From positions 1,302,001 through 1,366,000 of the forward strand of contig VNKQ01000015.1 in assembly GCA_016508695.1 (NCBI GenBank): DNA of 64,000 bases. Direction: 5' to 3'. Below, one piece after another: positions 1 to 12,871 of the stretch. The stretch is from Hyphodiscus hymeniophilus. Taxonomy: Eukaryota; Ascomycota; Leotiomycetes; Helotiales; Hyphodiscaceae. The position numbers and the translations under genes are program-made. Each line of letters begins with the position of its first letter. The first letter of the stretch is position 1. Under the pieces are notes generated by a model. The model searched no databases and had not been told where the DNA came from. It was given only the letters and a program-made list of their open reading frames with translations.

Positions 1-1319
1 GGGCCTATTGCGGAAGTGAAGCTCTTGATGCAAAAAGATCATACTTATCTACCAGAGAATCTCGAACCATCCGTGTGATACATCGGATGATGGGAGGAGT
101 CATTTGGTCTTCATTGCTTCAGCAATTTCATACTTTGTAACAGTATCTGTTCGTTGTGGAGTTGGGGGTTGGGGGAGTCACAACAACAGCATTCTTGAGA
201 ATTAACCCTCCCGAGTCTCCCGTAACTGCAAGGCATCATTTGATGAGTCTCGGGCTTGTGATATTGAATTCCCTACTCCTCTGATAAACAGTAAGAAGCC
301 CGAAATTCGTCTGATAGTCGTCAGATGTGGTTAGCAGTAATTGGAGACCTTCCGCGATGATGTTTCGATAGGACCATGACCTTGACTGGTCAGTCCGCTG
401 TCTCATGCAAACACGTGACGAGTGGGATCACGCAACGTACGTTACGTACCGCTTTGGATAGCCCAGTAGTTTGGCTTCTGAAAATGAATACGGCACAAAG
501 TTCATTATTTCGTTTTCCAAGATAATGTGAGGTGTACAAGCTATAACATTTATCGTTATGGTAGGGGGCCCGAGTCAGCACTTCACAGTCACTTGCCGTA
601 AAATATTTGATCTCCGCTTTACAACGACTCTCCTCGGCGTCCATGGTTGTAATCGCCATGGTTATTTATGTATTTACGCGAAATCTGTGGAAGAAAGGTT
701 GGGTGTTGGTCAACGGTCTGGCTATCGCTACCGGTTAACAGCGGGAACTTTAGGGGGGTAAATCCCTGCAGACGGGAGTTGCCTCCCTTTTCTCCGTTCT
801 CCTCTAATTTTCGGGTCTTCTCTTCTACCGTGCAGTTCTCTTTTGATAACAACATTGCGGCTTCAAAGTCTAGTCAGCCGCTATAAACGTTGTAAACAGG
901 GTCTCTGTATTTCCCAGTGGTGTTTGTACCCTATTGTTTATACTGTAACCTATCCCTATGATCAATTGACGTTGGGGCTCTGCTGGCCCAATATGCTGGC
1001 GCGCTGTGGAGCACTTAGCACGCCATCAACGCTATTGCTAATTCTTCGAAAATTCACAACGTTTTCCATGACGCGAGTTCTCGAGTTTTCTCCAGCGGTC
1101 AAATGAGTGTCTCCTTTTCATGCATCTAGGTCTTGCCAAGCCGAGAATGGATTATGCGATATCCACTTCATGACACACAGCGAGAATGAGCTCTCAAGGG
1201 TACCACGACATGGCAAAAATATCTAGATATTGCATAAATACTGACAAACAAGCAGGTCTCAATGTTCGATTTCCGAGCATTCACATCTTATTCCCAAGCT
1301 TTCCTTGGACTCTTCAGCC
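1..1319. other. Intergenic, no gene recognised
   Basis: Only short overlapping reading frames without a recognisable domain are seen on either strand. The last part is the upstream region of the UNC93-like gene. No tRNA-like fold or strong repeat was noticed. Confidence 0.6.
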
Positions 1320-2868
1320 ATGAAATCAGCAGATTCTGTTCCGCGAGAGGAACCTGTGGATCATAGCTCCGACGAGGATGGACTTCCGGAGACGGAACGT
1401 AAATCGAAGAGAATATGGTATCGCTCTGTACCTTTCCAGATTGCCGTTGCAAGTGGTGTCTCATTCACAGCTCCAGGCATGTGGGATGCATTGGGAGGCC
1501 TTGGAGCAGGAGGTGCTGCTGAACCCGTGAGTGATACTCTATTTTACCTTACTACTACTCTACCTACCTTGATCTCAGAATTCTCAATACATTACTCACT
1601 AAAAGATGGCATAGTACGCAGTATCTGCTGCAAACGCCCTCGTTTACGGCCTTTTCTCCGTCGTCTGTGTAGCTGCAGGGGCAATCAATAATCTCATCTC
1701 ACTACCATATGGCCTCGCGCTTGGTGCAATCGGCTACCCACTTTACGGTGCGGGTCTCTACACAAACAACGTCCATCCCACAACGTGGTTCCTGCTATTC
1801 GGTTCCGCCCTTTGCGGCATCTCGGCAGGATTCTTCTGGGCTGCTGAAGCCGCAATCATCATTGGGTACCCCTCCCCGACAGAAAGGGCGTTCTATCTGG
1901 CTATTTGGCAGACGGCAAAAGCATCAGGGCCCATTGTCGGAGGTGCCATAAATCTCGGGCTGAATGCTGGAAGAGACACAGCTGGAAGCGTTGGAAGCGC
2001 GACATATATCGTCTTCATCGTGATCATGTGTCTCGGCCTCCCCATCGCTCTCTGTCTAAGCCCAGCAACCAAAGTCTGGCGAAAAGATGGGTCGAAGGTC
2101 ATCATCCGCAACGAGCCGTCCTGGACTGCCGAGTTCAGAGCTGTGTGGAACCAACTCACCTCACGGAGGATCCTGCTCTTGCTACCGGCTTTCTTCATCA
2201 GCTATTTCTACAATGGATACAACAGCACATTCCTGACCGAGTATTTCACGGTTCGATCCCGAGCGTTTTCTTCGTTCTTCACAAACTTCTCTGGAATCTT
2301 CAGCTCTTTCCTCATCGCCGCGCTCCTGGACCGACAGTCTATCAATATCACGATCCGCGCAAAGATCGCCTTCTCCTGCATCATCACAGTGCTCATCGGG
2401 ACCTGGATCTGGGCCTCCGTCCTCTTGAAACAGTTCCGGGACGCGGCGGAGCCGCCCGTATTTGACTGGTTCACGGGAGGCTTTGGGAAGTCGTATGCGC
2501 TGATTTTCTTCTGGAGCTTTGGTGGCCAGGCCTTCCAACAGTTCCTGTACTGGCTTGTTGGTCAATACTCGACAGACATATCGTCACTCTCGCGTGTCAC
2601 GGGTATTTTGAGGGGCTTTGAAGCTCTTGGTCAGACTGTTGCTTGGGCGTAAGTTGGACTGGTCTTTCGGATGCAACTCAATGGATTGATGCTGACTTCT
2701 TGCAGAATGCAGACCGCGCCCAATGCCAATGGATTTGCCAGCGTTGGTGTTAACTTTGGGATGACGGTGCTATGTGTCTTCCCTACGTGGATTGTGCTCT
2801 CTGAACTAGAACATAGTCACGAGATACAAGATACCATGGAGACTACAGATGAGGAGCCGAGTAAGTAG
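1320..2868 (+). CDS. UNC93-like major facilitator transporter
   Basis: Three exons: 1320-1526, 1615-2648 and 2706-2868, giving about 467 residues. The frame extends 15 bp upstream to a TTG, so the first ATG at 1320 is taken as start. The protein begins with a charged cytosolic tail, then has many hydrophobic helices with small-residue stretches such as GMWDALGGLGAGG, typical of the fungal UNC93/DUF895 branch of the MFS. That first helix region is split by intron 1 (GTGAGT donor, TAG acceptor). Intron 2 uses GTAAGT and TGCAG. Known members are plasma-membrane or organelle multi-pass proteins, mostly of unknown substrate. The length fits a complete 11-12 helix protein. The C-terminus is acidic and ends shortly after the last helix. 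The substrate cannot be inferred from sequence. Confidence 0.88.
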
Positions 2869-3946
2869 GTGGCTGGAATGGTACGGAAAGAGTAATATTC
2901 GAGGAGTCTAACTAAGAGTTACGTATTAAACAACATAAGGAAGTCCAGCACAAGGCGTGTCCAATGCTTGGTACTATACGCTAGGCCTGATGCCGCCAAG
3001 GAACAAATGCGTTTAAGTGGAAGTTGTATGGTGCAAGATGAGGCGAGATGAGAAACGAAGCTCAATCGTGCAGAACATGTTGCTCCTGAAGGTCACCATA
3101 TGCCTATCATCGTGCATACAATACCAGCGACATATCCCACAGTTACTTCAACCATGATCGCAATGAAAGCCCAGTCGATATAACGACGTGGGACGTACGA
3201 TCGTGGACTCGTCCCAAACGAGAGAAACACTCAAGGAGGATCTCGACGGAGCTTGAGATAGATTGGGGTTTCGTATCCGCAGCTCCTGTACCCAGACATA
3301 AAGCCTCTTCAGTAGCCTTGCTCTAACGTCTGAACGATTCCTCAGAAATTGATCATCGGGTTCGTGACCGGTGGCCACCAGAACGGCTCCATTTTACTCA
3401 GCCGCTGATCACAACAGCCCCCAAAATTGACGGCCCTTGGCGATTGCATCCAACCTGGCGTCAATCCCCAGATTTATCCTGAAATGCTCACTGGCTTTGC
3501 CATACTGTGGCGCACCCCGAGGGAGGTCACTGGAGGGAGAGGCGGGATGGAAGGCTTGGCTGTCGCTCACAGAAGTGACAACGCGCGAGGCCAGCTATCG
3601 CTGGATGCCAGAAATAGAAACACGAAGCAGTCTTGGGACAGATAGACGGATAATAATTAAGCATAAAATAGCATCGATAATTTTAAGCTGCTTGGCAGCT
3701 GATACAACCGTCTTGGGAGCACGAGGATGCATCCTAATGGCGCTATCTTCTACAGGCAGATTCAAGAGAGCAAGGCTCTAAAAGAGCCCTCAAACATGGG
3801 TGGAGAAACCCACAAGGAAGTACTGTGGGGGGTACGGAATGAGCTGAATGTGATATATTGGAGCTTTTCTCCGTCCGCCTGATGATGGTTTTCTAGAGTC
3901 GGCTTATGGAATATATGTGTTCAATTCCTCTTGAGACATCCAAATA
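2869..3946. other. Intergenic, no gene recognised
   Basis: Short frames on both strands lack introns, domains or codon bias that would support a gene. The segment holds the 3' end of the transporter transcript and the promoter of the GPI-type protein. Confidence 0.55.
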
Positions 3947-4813
3947 ATGTTCTCCAACGCGGCTCTTCTCGTCGTGCTCTTCTCGACCCTATCACAGCAA
4001 TCTAGTCAGCTAGATCATATCAACAGCTTGAAGGCTCGTGGTGCATTGATCCGAGCCCGAGAGGATCTCTCATACTGCTTCTCGCCAAGTTCGATCTGCT
4101 CGCAAGCAAACAATCTCTTCGATGATTGCAATGCATTTGAAGGACAAGCTGACGAGACTCAATGGTATCAGTGCATCTGCGGGAACGGCTATGTTACTTC
4201 GGATACCGAGTATGCTTTCCCTTTCGAGAAATACCTATAATGACAAATTCACTGACCCTATTTTCCAATCAGATGTGACTGGTGTCAAGATGCATATGGT
4301 CTTGATTACATCAACAATGAGGAACTGAACACTTCGATGTGCTCCCAGTTCAACGGGGGAACCATAGCACCGCTTCCCCGAAGCGTGGCCGTAGAAGTCT
4401 CATCCTTCAACGCAACGTATACCGGAGTGATCTCCGGAGGAGGGGGCTCAGGTACTACCGCAAACGGTGGGGGAGCAGCAGCCTCCACATCCGATAATGA
4501 TTCCTCGGCAGTGGCCTCAACCAGAAGTTCTTCTGGGCAGACTATCTCATCAACCCCGCGGAGCACTGGATCGAGCTCTTCATTCGACACCACTCCATTA
4601 GCAACAATCACAGAGACCATGGGCGAAGGCTCGTTCGATACAATCACGGCAGCTCCGACGTCGAATAATGGCGGTGGCGGCGTGGAGACTTCGTCGCCAT
4701 CGACAACATTGAAGGCTGGATCTGGGACTGGTGGGGCCCAGGGCAGGAACACGGGTTTCGCTGTAATATCTTCTTTGTTGGTATGTGGTGTCTCGATTCT
4801 GCTCCAACTTTGA
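3947..4813 (+). CDS. Secreted, probably GPI-anchored Cys-containing protein
   Basis: Two exons (3947-4209 and 4273-4813), about 267 residues. Residues 1 to about 20 form a hydrophobic signal peptide. The mature N-terminal part of about 110 residues carries cysteines spaced C-x6-C-x10-C, then WYQC-x-C, then ECDWC, suggesting a disulphide-bonded fungal extracellular module. The rest is a low-complexity Ser/Thr/Gly-rich stalk, expected to be O-glycosylated. The end is a small-residue site followed by a hydrophobic tail with no charged residues after it, the usual layout of a GPI-attachment signal. The intron begins GTATGC and ends TCAG, and splicing joins the WYQC part in frame to the DWC part. 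The likely location is the outer plasma membrane or cell wall. The family function is unknown to me. Confidence 0.8.
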
Positions 4814-5683
4814 CCAGGGAAGGAATAGCATAGTAGGCTACTGTGAGGGGAAGGACGATGGGATGACTTGACTTTTGTATCGGCTACATAGCTTTCAGAA
4901 TGCAGATGAGGAATCTCTCAATATGTCGCTGCGCTCTGTGGCCATTCCGAACAAAGTTTGTTGTTCGACCCTGGAACTCCTCGACTAAGCTTTCCCCACA
5001 TAAGGTATTGTGCCAATCTGGCTCTCCTCAGGCCGAGACCTGGGCACCAGCAGGTCGGAGTCCATCCAGATCATAGCCGAACGTCGCCAAATTCTCAGTA
5101 CTGGGGAGCGTCTCTTTGACATCCGGAACATCTTGCGAAAGTTATGATTGATGCAGGCGTGATTAGTAGAATAGGATTGAAGATCTAGGAACTGTAGAGT
5201 TTGCCAAAATTTCATATAAGAGCTGAGAATTACGAAAGCCAGACAGTTCATAGCCGTTATCGAATGCGTCAATAAGTGCCCCATTGCCGACTAGCCTTGC
5301 CAGTTCAGTCTCCTTGGACCTTCAATGTCTCAAGAATGCACTGATGTATTTGGAGTCATGAGTAATCATTGATCGCAGAGAATTGGAGCTGCAACCGAAA
5401 GCGAAACAGAATAATCTCCCCCAATGGAGTGTCGCTCAGCTCCAATTCTGAAGTATCACTAATCATCAATTTGAAAACCGACTCACCTCAAGGCTCGTAC
5501 TTGAGATTTTTGAGTGTATCGTGCTTGCTCTAGCCTAGCAACCTTGTGATAGTGTTTAGATGGGTGTGGGTTCAGCCCAACAGCCAATCACTCTGAGCCA
5601 TCACTTTCTGACGCAGATGAATTTACACACTGCTTTGTTGTTCTTTGAATGATACATACCAAATCAAAGAAGGATAAAAACTA
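4814..5683. other. Intergenic, no gene recognised
   Basis: Lies between two convergent genes. A 99-codon minus-strand frame at 4985-5284 has no recognisable features and was not accepted. Confidence 0.5.
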
Positions 5684-6483
5684 TTAGATGCCGGTCATCG
5701 GCTGCTCCTTCATCAGTTTCTGCATCAAATACTTCAGTGTCCCATCTGAATTCATTAACTGAGCTTCAGGACTGACAAAGTCATCCGCCAACTCTCTCAT
5801 ACATCCAAAGAAGGAATATTCATAGACCCAGGGACATTGATCGCACCAGTTTGCCACTTCGGCAGTAAAGGAGAAGACTTCTTTCTTGTTCCTCGAGATG
5901 CAAGCAATTTCCGAAATCACAACTGGATATTCAGGGAACTTTTTGTGTCTGCTTTTGTCAACAGGACTCCATAGGCTTAGAAGAGACCTTACATCTTCTC
6001 AATATATTTGATGGCGGCCGTGGCATCTGGTCCATAGTAATGGACTCCCAAATAATCAGGTGGCTCCCTTATATCTTCTACTCTCTTCATGAAATCGTCA
6101 AGCCAGGCTTCCCCACCTGGATCAGACGCACATCCAGGGCCGATGATCTTCTTCCCCTTCTCTTTTCTTAAAGGCACCATCTTCTCCACCCACATCTCGG
6201 CCGCCTTTTCCGGGGAAATCCCAGCTCGTTCCGGCTCATTGAAGTAATGGAGAATCGCATGGTCATTATTCGAGACCATTCCCCATTCATTGGCGTCTGT
6301 CAGCTGATCCATACCTCGAACAGTGGGTCGGAAAGGTAGTCGATTCTTCAACTCTGGGGGAACCCATGCATTCCAGTTTGAGCATGAGGCCAGAGGTCCA
6401 TCGAAGTTGACTCTTTCCATAGCTTCTGGAATATGAGCGGTGTTTGTCCAGTCCCAAAGGAGACAGCGTTTTTTGATAACCAT
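5684..6483 (-). CDS. GH128 (Asl1-like) glycosyl hydrolase
   Basis: Two exons on the minus strand (6483-5993 and 5948-5684), 251 residues. The protein opens with RCLLWDWTN, the first strand of the Asl1/GH128 TIM barrel. Candidate catalytic glutamates are E83 in HYFNEPE (acid/base) and E177 in VISEIA (nucleophile), at the expected spacing for this family. The stretch DYLGVHYYG lies in between. GH128 enzymes act on beta-1,3-glucan. The intron (GTAAGG donor, GCAG acceptor) falls between YIEK and KFPEYPVVISE and keeps the barrel continuous. No signal peptide is seen with this start, as in many short fungal Asl1 homologues, so it is either cytosolic or missing an upstream exon. The nearest 5' neighbour, the DUF3716 gene, is divergent with 199 bp between start codons. 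Confidence 0.87.
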
Positions 6484-6682
6484 GATGAAATTAAACTTTG
6501 ATGCAAGTAGTAATTGGATGATATATTTATGTCGATTGATGTGAAGTGTTCTAAAGTGAGACTGCGTAGCCAGACCAGACTAGTAGAGTGCGCTAATTCG
6601 GCGGCTTCTCGGTTCGCACGTCGACAAAACAAAAAACAATCTGAACCTCCAACATTTCTTCAACCCACCACACCCATGCAGA

Positions 6683-8127
6683 ATGGCGAAAGGCAAGGGA
6701 AACCACGACGACTCACTTAAGAAAGGTGCAGAAGGAGAAGATCTGACGCCTGCCCCATCCTCCAACTCCCCAGCCAAGAGCCCCTCTATCGAACGTACTC
6801 GCAGACCTGCCCGCACATCTTCACAACGTCGAAGTGATGGAGGCTTCAACGACACCCTTGATCCTTTGCGCGCCCTTCCAGAACTCCGCCCAATGCCTTG
6901 GTACACGGGAAAGGAGCTTCCAGACGAGAAGGCTACCGAGAGCTCCAGAGTACAGACACGGGGCGCGTGTTTGCTTGCATCCAGAGGCAATGTCAATGAC
7001 CCGCCATGCAATCACTGTATATCCGGAGTCGGCAGATTCTCTGTGTGTGTATCTCTAGATGACTGGTTCCATGGCGCATGCGCGACTTGTCAATTGGCTA
7101 CCAGGGGAAATCTGTGCAGTTTGCGGACAAACCAGGATTCGAGTATGTCTGCCTGCGGCTTCCCACCTACAACTGCTAACTTGGCATAGCCGTCAAATCT
7201 GAAAGCGAGCAACAAGAGTCCCCAGCTGCTGAGACAACTACTTTCGGCACAGATACCTCGACTTCCCGACGACTACGCAACTCTACAAATCAGTCGCAAA
7301 GCGAATCGGCGCCAGCGCGAACGAGTTTGGAGGCCCCATCAGAACAAACACATGGTGCGGCGCGTCCCTGTGATGAATACAAATCCCAATTTGGCGTGAA
7401 GAGAAAGCGAGAGTCCCTGCAAGGGACTTCCGTCTACAGACCATATGTGTCACCTTATGCTCCTCTCGATGCGCCGAACCGACTCACCTCCAGCCTACCT
7501 AATACTCCAATCACTGCTTCCACACCAAATATGATCATCCCGGCCAGTATCGCTCGCGACCACGCTGCTTATAACAACTACATTCGGCAGAGAGAGACTC
7601 AGCAGAATGGTACGGCCTCGCAACCACATCGACAAGCACCAAGTACTTCAGGTTTCAAGACTGTTAATGGCAATGGATACAGATCGTCGTCTGGAGCCAT
7701 TGAGAGCAGTCGGGATATTGATCAAGCCAGAGAAATGGATAGGGATCGAACCGAGTCTATGTCTCCAAGCGCCCAATTGCTCGACCGACCTCTCCGATCC
7801 CCCTCACCAGTGCGCCCGGTCATTGATACCATCGAGACGAACCCTCGTATGACAATGACAACCCGAGGCTCGCGCAAGAAAGCAGCTATCAATGGCTCGA
7901 CTACCCAGTTGAACTTATCCAAAGCACTGAAGTCGCGCGATGCCCCTCTGATCGACACTCTTCCTAGACGAAGACAAAAGCAGATATATGGTCTCATTGG
8001 TGGCCTTCAGGGTGGAATTAGGAGCTCCCAGCAGCAGGCTGAGAGCATGCAGAAACAATTAGACCTGCTACAAGCTGCTCTGGGAATCGATGCGGAGGAT
8101 GAGAAAGATGTCTCTATGGCTGGATAA
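6683..8127 (+). CDS. DUF3716-domain nuclear-type protein
   Basis: Two exons (6683-7142 and 7190-8127), 465 residues. Residues 90-146 hold a Cys-rich module with cysteines at 96, 109, 112, 122, 133, 136 and 145, in the order RGAC, CNHC, FSVCV, GACATC and NLCSLR. This is the fungal DUF3716 pattern, presumed to bind metal. The remainder is Ser/Pro/Arg-rich and probably disordered, with basic patches (KRKRE) that could be nuclear localisation signals. The C-terminal 60 residues include a helical Gln-rich segment around GLIGGLQGGIRSSQQQAE that may form a coiled coil. The 47-bp intron starts GTATGT and ends GCATAG, with a CTAAC branch site just upstream. A nuclear or chromatin role is plausible from composition only. 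Confidence 0.82.
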
Positions 8128-9274
8128 ATTAGACCGACTACTTGGAATGATACCCGAAGGCTGGCGTACGTGATTTGAAGCGTTGCATTTCCACGGGAAT
8201 TGGGTGGATGGTTTATCTTTGGGATTCGCAAGGTTGGGGGCGAATATATGGCGTAAAAGCGATCTTGCTTTCTCAGTGCACATGCAGGTGCTCATGTACC
8301 ATAGTCGATGCTTTATCACAAAATACAGACATTAAATTTCTCAATCCGAGCTTACAGCCGGTTCCGAACAAGGTAGATATATCCCACCCCCGTTTGGAGC
8401 AGAACGTATTCGATATTCTACCATTAACGAGAGGCAAAATAACACAGCCAACAGTAGCTCTACTCTTCATGAAGACGAGCCAAAACCACTTGATTACTGG
8501 GCATGCCGAGGCCGGTGGTCTATTCAGATGTATTTACCCTGAACCTCTGACAAGCTATGTCTGCACCGCGAACACTTCCATGTTCTCAAATGCATATCGA
8601 GCATGATCCCACCAGGGGTTTCCTCTGAAAGACATAGCCACCAGCTTCTACCGGATTCGGACCAATCGCGTTGGCTAACCCTACTTTCACCCTGCTCTCT
8701 TCTTGACGCTCATGCGCTCAGCAGATGCGTTAGGGAATCTTATTGGTCAGCCTTACTGCGAGGCAGAACACTCCGGCTTCCAGCGCTAATATTCCGCAAG
8801 GGGCACAGCCATAGGATGCTGCCTGCTGAATCCTCCCATCACATGCATGCTACAACGGAGAAAGGCCATATTCATCCACCGATTCATCGGTTGTCAGGAT
8901 CAGAGAATAGGCATACCTTTCCGTGGACCAATCAGATTGATGTGTTGAAACAGCAAGCAGGCAAGGCTGAGGGGGCCATCTGTTGCTGAGGTGAGAAGCT
9001 GAACGATGTCACCACCATCCTGGACACTTTCAGCAGCCCCATATCCCCATGATGGATGGTTCGCATGTTCCAGGGCCCTATCCGCTCCGAGAATGAGAAT
9101 TGCTTCCTGCACAGTGCGTCAAGGCTGTCTGTCGAGCTGAGGGGTATAAGTCACACCTCCCGCCTACCTCGTCTACGCTACTTCTCAGTCGTTACTTACG
9201 ACCTTGAAACAAGCTGCTTCAACAAATCTGCTTCTCAACTGTTTTCTGTAGTGACTGTCGAGCTTAAGTCCATC
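8128..9274. other. Intergenic, no gene recognised
   Basis: No supported gene. A TATAA-like motif lies near 9146, about 130 bp upstream of the next start codon, in a CT-rich promoter-like stretch. Confidence 0.5.
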
Positions 9275-10449
9275 ATGCTGTTCGCAGATTATGTGCCCGC
9301 CGTTCTGTCAACAGCCTCCTCTTTGGTGCAAGGCTGGCAACGACCTCTCGCGCAGGCCAAGCCAGTCGATTACTACGCACGCAATCTGAAGACCATCACG
9401 GGAATCTACAATCTCACCGTTTGGCCCAGTACGTCCCCCTTTCTCTCCTGCACCACGCCCGTTCTGGAGCTGAAAGATCCCCAGACAACCTCCCAATCAT
9501 CACACAAGGCTCGTCTGCGGTCCCTGCTGGCCTCTTCGCCGAGAACGCAACCGGGCGAGTCTCCCCACTTGGGAACTTCACCGGTTTTCAAGACAGCATC
9601 GAGTACTTCTTTGCTCTGGCCCTCGTCCCATCTCCGCCTGCATACTCGGTGTTCACCAAAGCGACCGTAGTGGAGTTCAGCAGTGGGTGTCCAGAGGTAG
9701 CGGCTAGTGTTGCATGGCTAGAGACCAGGGTTGACAATGTGAATCTTACGAACAATGGGCAGTACCTCAGTACATTGAAAGAGGTGTGTACTCGATTCCT
9801 CCCTCTCCGGCCGTAGACAGGAAAGCGGTGACCTCACGACTGACGGAACAAAGGTTGCCTTTTGGAGATTCGACGATGATGGCGCCGTCACCTCATACGA
9901 CGCCTATATTCCAAACCTCGCCGATTGGAATTTCCTGGCCGAAGGCCAACAGAACATTACCAATCCCATCGTGCAGGCGGCCACTATCGAGGGACTGTGC
10001 CCGATCATCCAGCAGCGATGTACGGGTGCTGACCAGCAATACAACGAGTGCGTATCTTCGTGACCAGTTCCCCTTCTTCGAAGAAGAAATTCCGAGCCGA
10101 CACAAGCTGATGACTGCAATAGCGTAGCGCAATGCGTCTCGACGCTCTCCGGCAAATCGTTCGGGAGCTACGATGAGGTCTGGGCAGATAACGTCGTCTG
10201 CAGAACAGTCCATATCATCCTGGCTCTGGTGAGACCTGATGTGAGATGCCTCTCCAAAGAACGACTTACATATCCGGAATACTGATATGATGATAGGTTC
10301 ACTGCCCACATGTTGGACCGACGGGAGGCATGAAGTGCGTTGATGAGCCTTATAACGAGGGCTATTTCGACGACGCGGACTTGTTTGGCATGCCGCTCGG
10401 GACTACATTCGTCTGTCCTGGCAAGGAGGATTGCCACAAAGGATGGTGA
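9275..10449 (+). CDS. Conserved fungal protein of unknown function, five exons
   Basis: Exons: 9275-9428, 9485-9783, 9821 or 9854-10047, 10123-10240 and 10297-10449, giving 316 or 305 residues. Intron 2 is ambiguous. Both acceptors (ACAG at 9820 and AAAG at 9853) keep the same frame, but the first would make a 37-bp intron, short even for fungi, so the second looks likelier. The C-terminal half has a recognisable fungal pattern: CPIIQQRCTGADQQYND, then a Cys, then EVWADNVVCRTVH, then VHCPHVGPTGGMKC and a YFDDADLFG end. The His/Cys-rich end may bind metal or form disulphides. No clear signal peptide is seen. I recognise the sequence style from unannotated ascomycete proteins but not a function. 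Confidence 0.72.
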
Positions 10450-11277
10450 GCTTGAGAAGTCATATACGGTTGAGTGAGACGATGAGGCTGTGGGGCGTGG
10501 AATTACTTCTGAGCCAGCGAATCTGTATCCCAGGGAGTTTTCTACTTGAGCTTTTGCACGACGTACCCCCGTAAGCACGAGTGCATCTAGCCCATGGGTG
10601 AGAGCATCCGTCCCGTTTGACTGGCTTCCTGGATGATCGGCAGGTGCAAGCCACGCTTCTAATACCATACGGGGGTTTTTTCTGGAACCCAGAGCAGTGG
10701 TTTTCCCAGCCCAAGCTCAAGCTATATCCCAGAAATACCAGCACCCAATGTACATTCCGAGAACGAGTTAATTCGTGCTTTTCTGCATCTCATCTCATAT
10801 CATATCAACATGTTCCTTCGATTCACGAAGTAATTAGCCATTTCCCGTTCGTACAATCCAACCAATGAAATTCCCCTCACAAAACTCACTACCAAAGCCA
10901 CTCAGGGGCGTAGCGAATTAGCCGTTAGAGATCGGAAGCGTTCATTGGACGAGAAGTCGCTTATCCTTCAGCCCCTATGCTTCGCCGCACCAGCACTCCT
11001 CCGCCTCCTTCTCCTGGAGGCTGGAGGCGGGACGCCAGACGCCCAAGATTAGAAAGTCCATCAGGTCTAGGGATATCCCATTATTGTTATGTACCCCGTC
11101 ACTCCCAAGCGCTAAAGATATTTTAAAAATAAAGATCGCTTCTCGGTGTGCGATATTCTTCCTCTTGAGTCTCTTATTTCCTATCTCCTGACCTTGCATT
11201 TCCTTCGCAGCTTTTCGCATCCCGTCGTTTTTCCTACGTGCATTGTTCCCTTGTTTTCAAAGTTGAAGGACTTAGCC
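10450..11277. other. Intergenic, no gene recognised
   Basis: Holds the 3' end of the preceding gene and a CT-rich promoter region ahead of the next gene. Nothing else is supported. Confidence 0.5.
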
Positions 11278-12387
11278 ATGGCCAACTTCGATACAAACTC
11301 GTGGTACCACCTGGGCGCTAGGAAGTCGTCGCTGGCTGGTACGGGGCTCTATGACCATGGGAAAGGAGCCGTGTTTGCTACCGGGACAAATGCGTCCGAT
11401 CCTCAGCAGCTATGGCAATTTTTCCCCTACAACTCGACGTATTATGTGTTGCGCACCAAGGCTTCCGGGCAGTTTGGATACATGAGCGCCGCTGCGGGAG
11501 CAAATGAGACGACGCCAGGTGATACCGTACCTACAGTAAGTGTTCAATTCTTCGATTCTTCGTTCCTCCCACCGGAACTCGTTTCTTCTGAAGCCTGAGT
11601 CTAATCTCGAGTGTGTCAGATGTTGAACGTGACACTCGCCGACGACTCCATGTTCTGGACAATCAGTCCCTGGGGCGATGGCACGTTCTACTTCACGAAC
11701 GCGGCGAACGGCACAGCCTGGCATCTCAACGTCAAACCCAACGGTCTTCTCTCCATGAACTCCAACATCACAGCCCCGCAGACCGGACAGAGATTCTCCT
11801 ACACTCAAGCAGGTTCAATCGACAACGCCGCTTTCTCGTCAGTAAGTGCATGGTCCACAGCGAGCAGTACCTCGACCGGCGCCTCCCCGAGTATAACCTT
11901 ACTCGCCCCGTCCCAGAGCACCGCGTCGAGAAGCAGCAGCGGTCTCTCGACCGGAGCGAAGGCCGGAATCGGCGCTGGCGTCGCGGTCCTCGCCGTGCTG
12001 GCGCTCGCGGCAGTGGGGTTCTGGCTCTTACGTCGACGGAAACAACATCAACGCTCGCAAGCCCATCCTGCGTCTTTCCCACTGACGAAGGATTACTCGC
12101 ACGAGAGGAAACCCACCATGATCTCCGAAGCGCCCGACGCACCTGCGCCACGCTTCTCAGACGTGCCTGGGAAGCCGCAGGAGTTAGATCCGGGCACCGC
12201 GGCGGCGAGGTATGAGATGGCGGCCGAGGCGGGCGATGAGAGGAGGCGGAAGGGTCGGTCGGTGAGTCCTTTCAGGCCCGGGGTCGATAGCGAGCAGAAG
12301 GCTGTCATGCCGCACGGTCTCGGGAGGGAGAATGCGGTGTATGAGATGGATGCGGGGCAGGGTGAGGGCGTGGAAAGCTCTCGGTGA
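11278..12387 (+). CDS. Single-pass membrane protein with lectin-like N-terminal region
   Basis: Two exons (11278-11535 and 11620-12387), 341 residues. The N-terminal 165 residues contain WYHLG, LWQFFPYN, YYVLRTKASGQFGYM and FWTISPWGDGTFYFTNAANG. These spaced aromatic/Gln-x-Phe blocks resemble a ricin-B-type beta-trefoil, but this is a weak match. A Ser/Thr-rich linker follows, then one helix (AGIGAGVAVLAVLALAAVGFW) and a stop-transfer RRRK. The roughly 125-residue cytoplasmic tail is charged and Pro-rich with tyrosines. The architecture resembles fungal cell-surface sensors, yet no signal peptide precedes the outer domain, so topology would rest on the single helix. The intron is GTAAGT...GTCAG. 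The second exon is noticeably GC-rich compared with the flanks. Confidence 0.78.
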
Positions 12388-12871
12388 GAGGGGCGAGCTG
12401 GCGAATATCACAATGGGCCGTGGCCGGTGGGGTTAGCTGGCGAGATTGAGTGCTCTTTGCACCACCTGGAAGGCGTTCATATGGCGTTGACAAGATGTCG
12501 ATGTCAATTGAGTATCATGTGGCACCACACGGGCGATGGTCCGCAATATTCACCGTCAACACGCCAGCAATGCAATGATCCTTCTCTCGTTGGTGGTGGC
12601 TGGTGGCGAGAGAAGGATCCACGATACCGCACCACCGCACGCGGTATCTGGAACAAGCACGAATCCTAAACCTCAATATAGCATAAGCAAGCGATAGACA
12701 GCATCCCAGGCGATCTCACCTTAGGCGGTGGACTTAGAAGGTTGGGGATGAATGACACAGATATGTACCATACTTGTAAGATCACGAGCAGCAACTTTTC
12801 ACTCGACCTAAAATTAAAAACCGTTCCCGTAACCCAACCAACCCCACCGGTCCAAAACCGTAATTCATTCA
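12388..12871. other. Intergenic, no gene recognised
   Basis: No gene is supported. The segment leads into the tRNA-like relic at 12872. Confidence 0.5.

Noticed and set aside
1305..1319. Upstream extension of the UNC93-like frame from TTG
   Set aside because: TTG is not a credible start here; an ATG follows 15 bp later in the same frame.
4985..5284. 99-codon minus-strand frame
   Set aside because: No recognisable sequence features; not conserved-looking.
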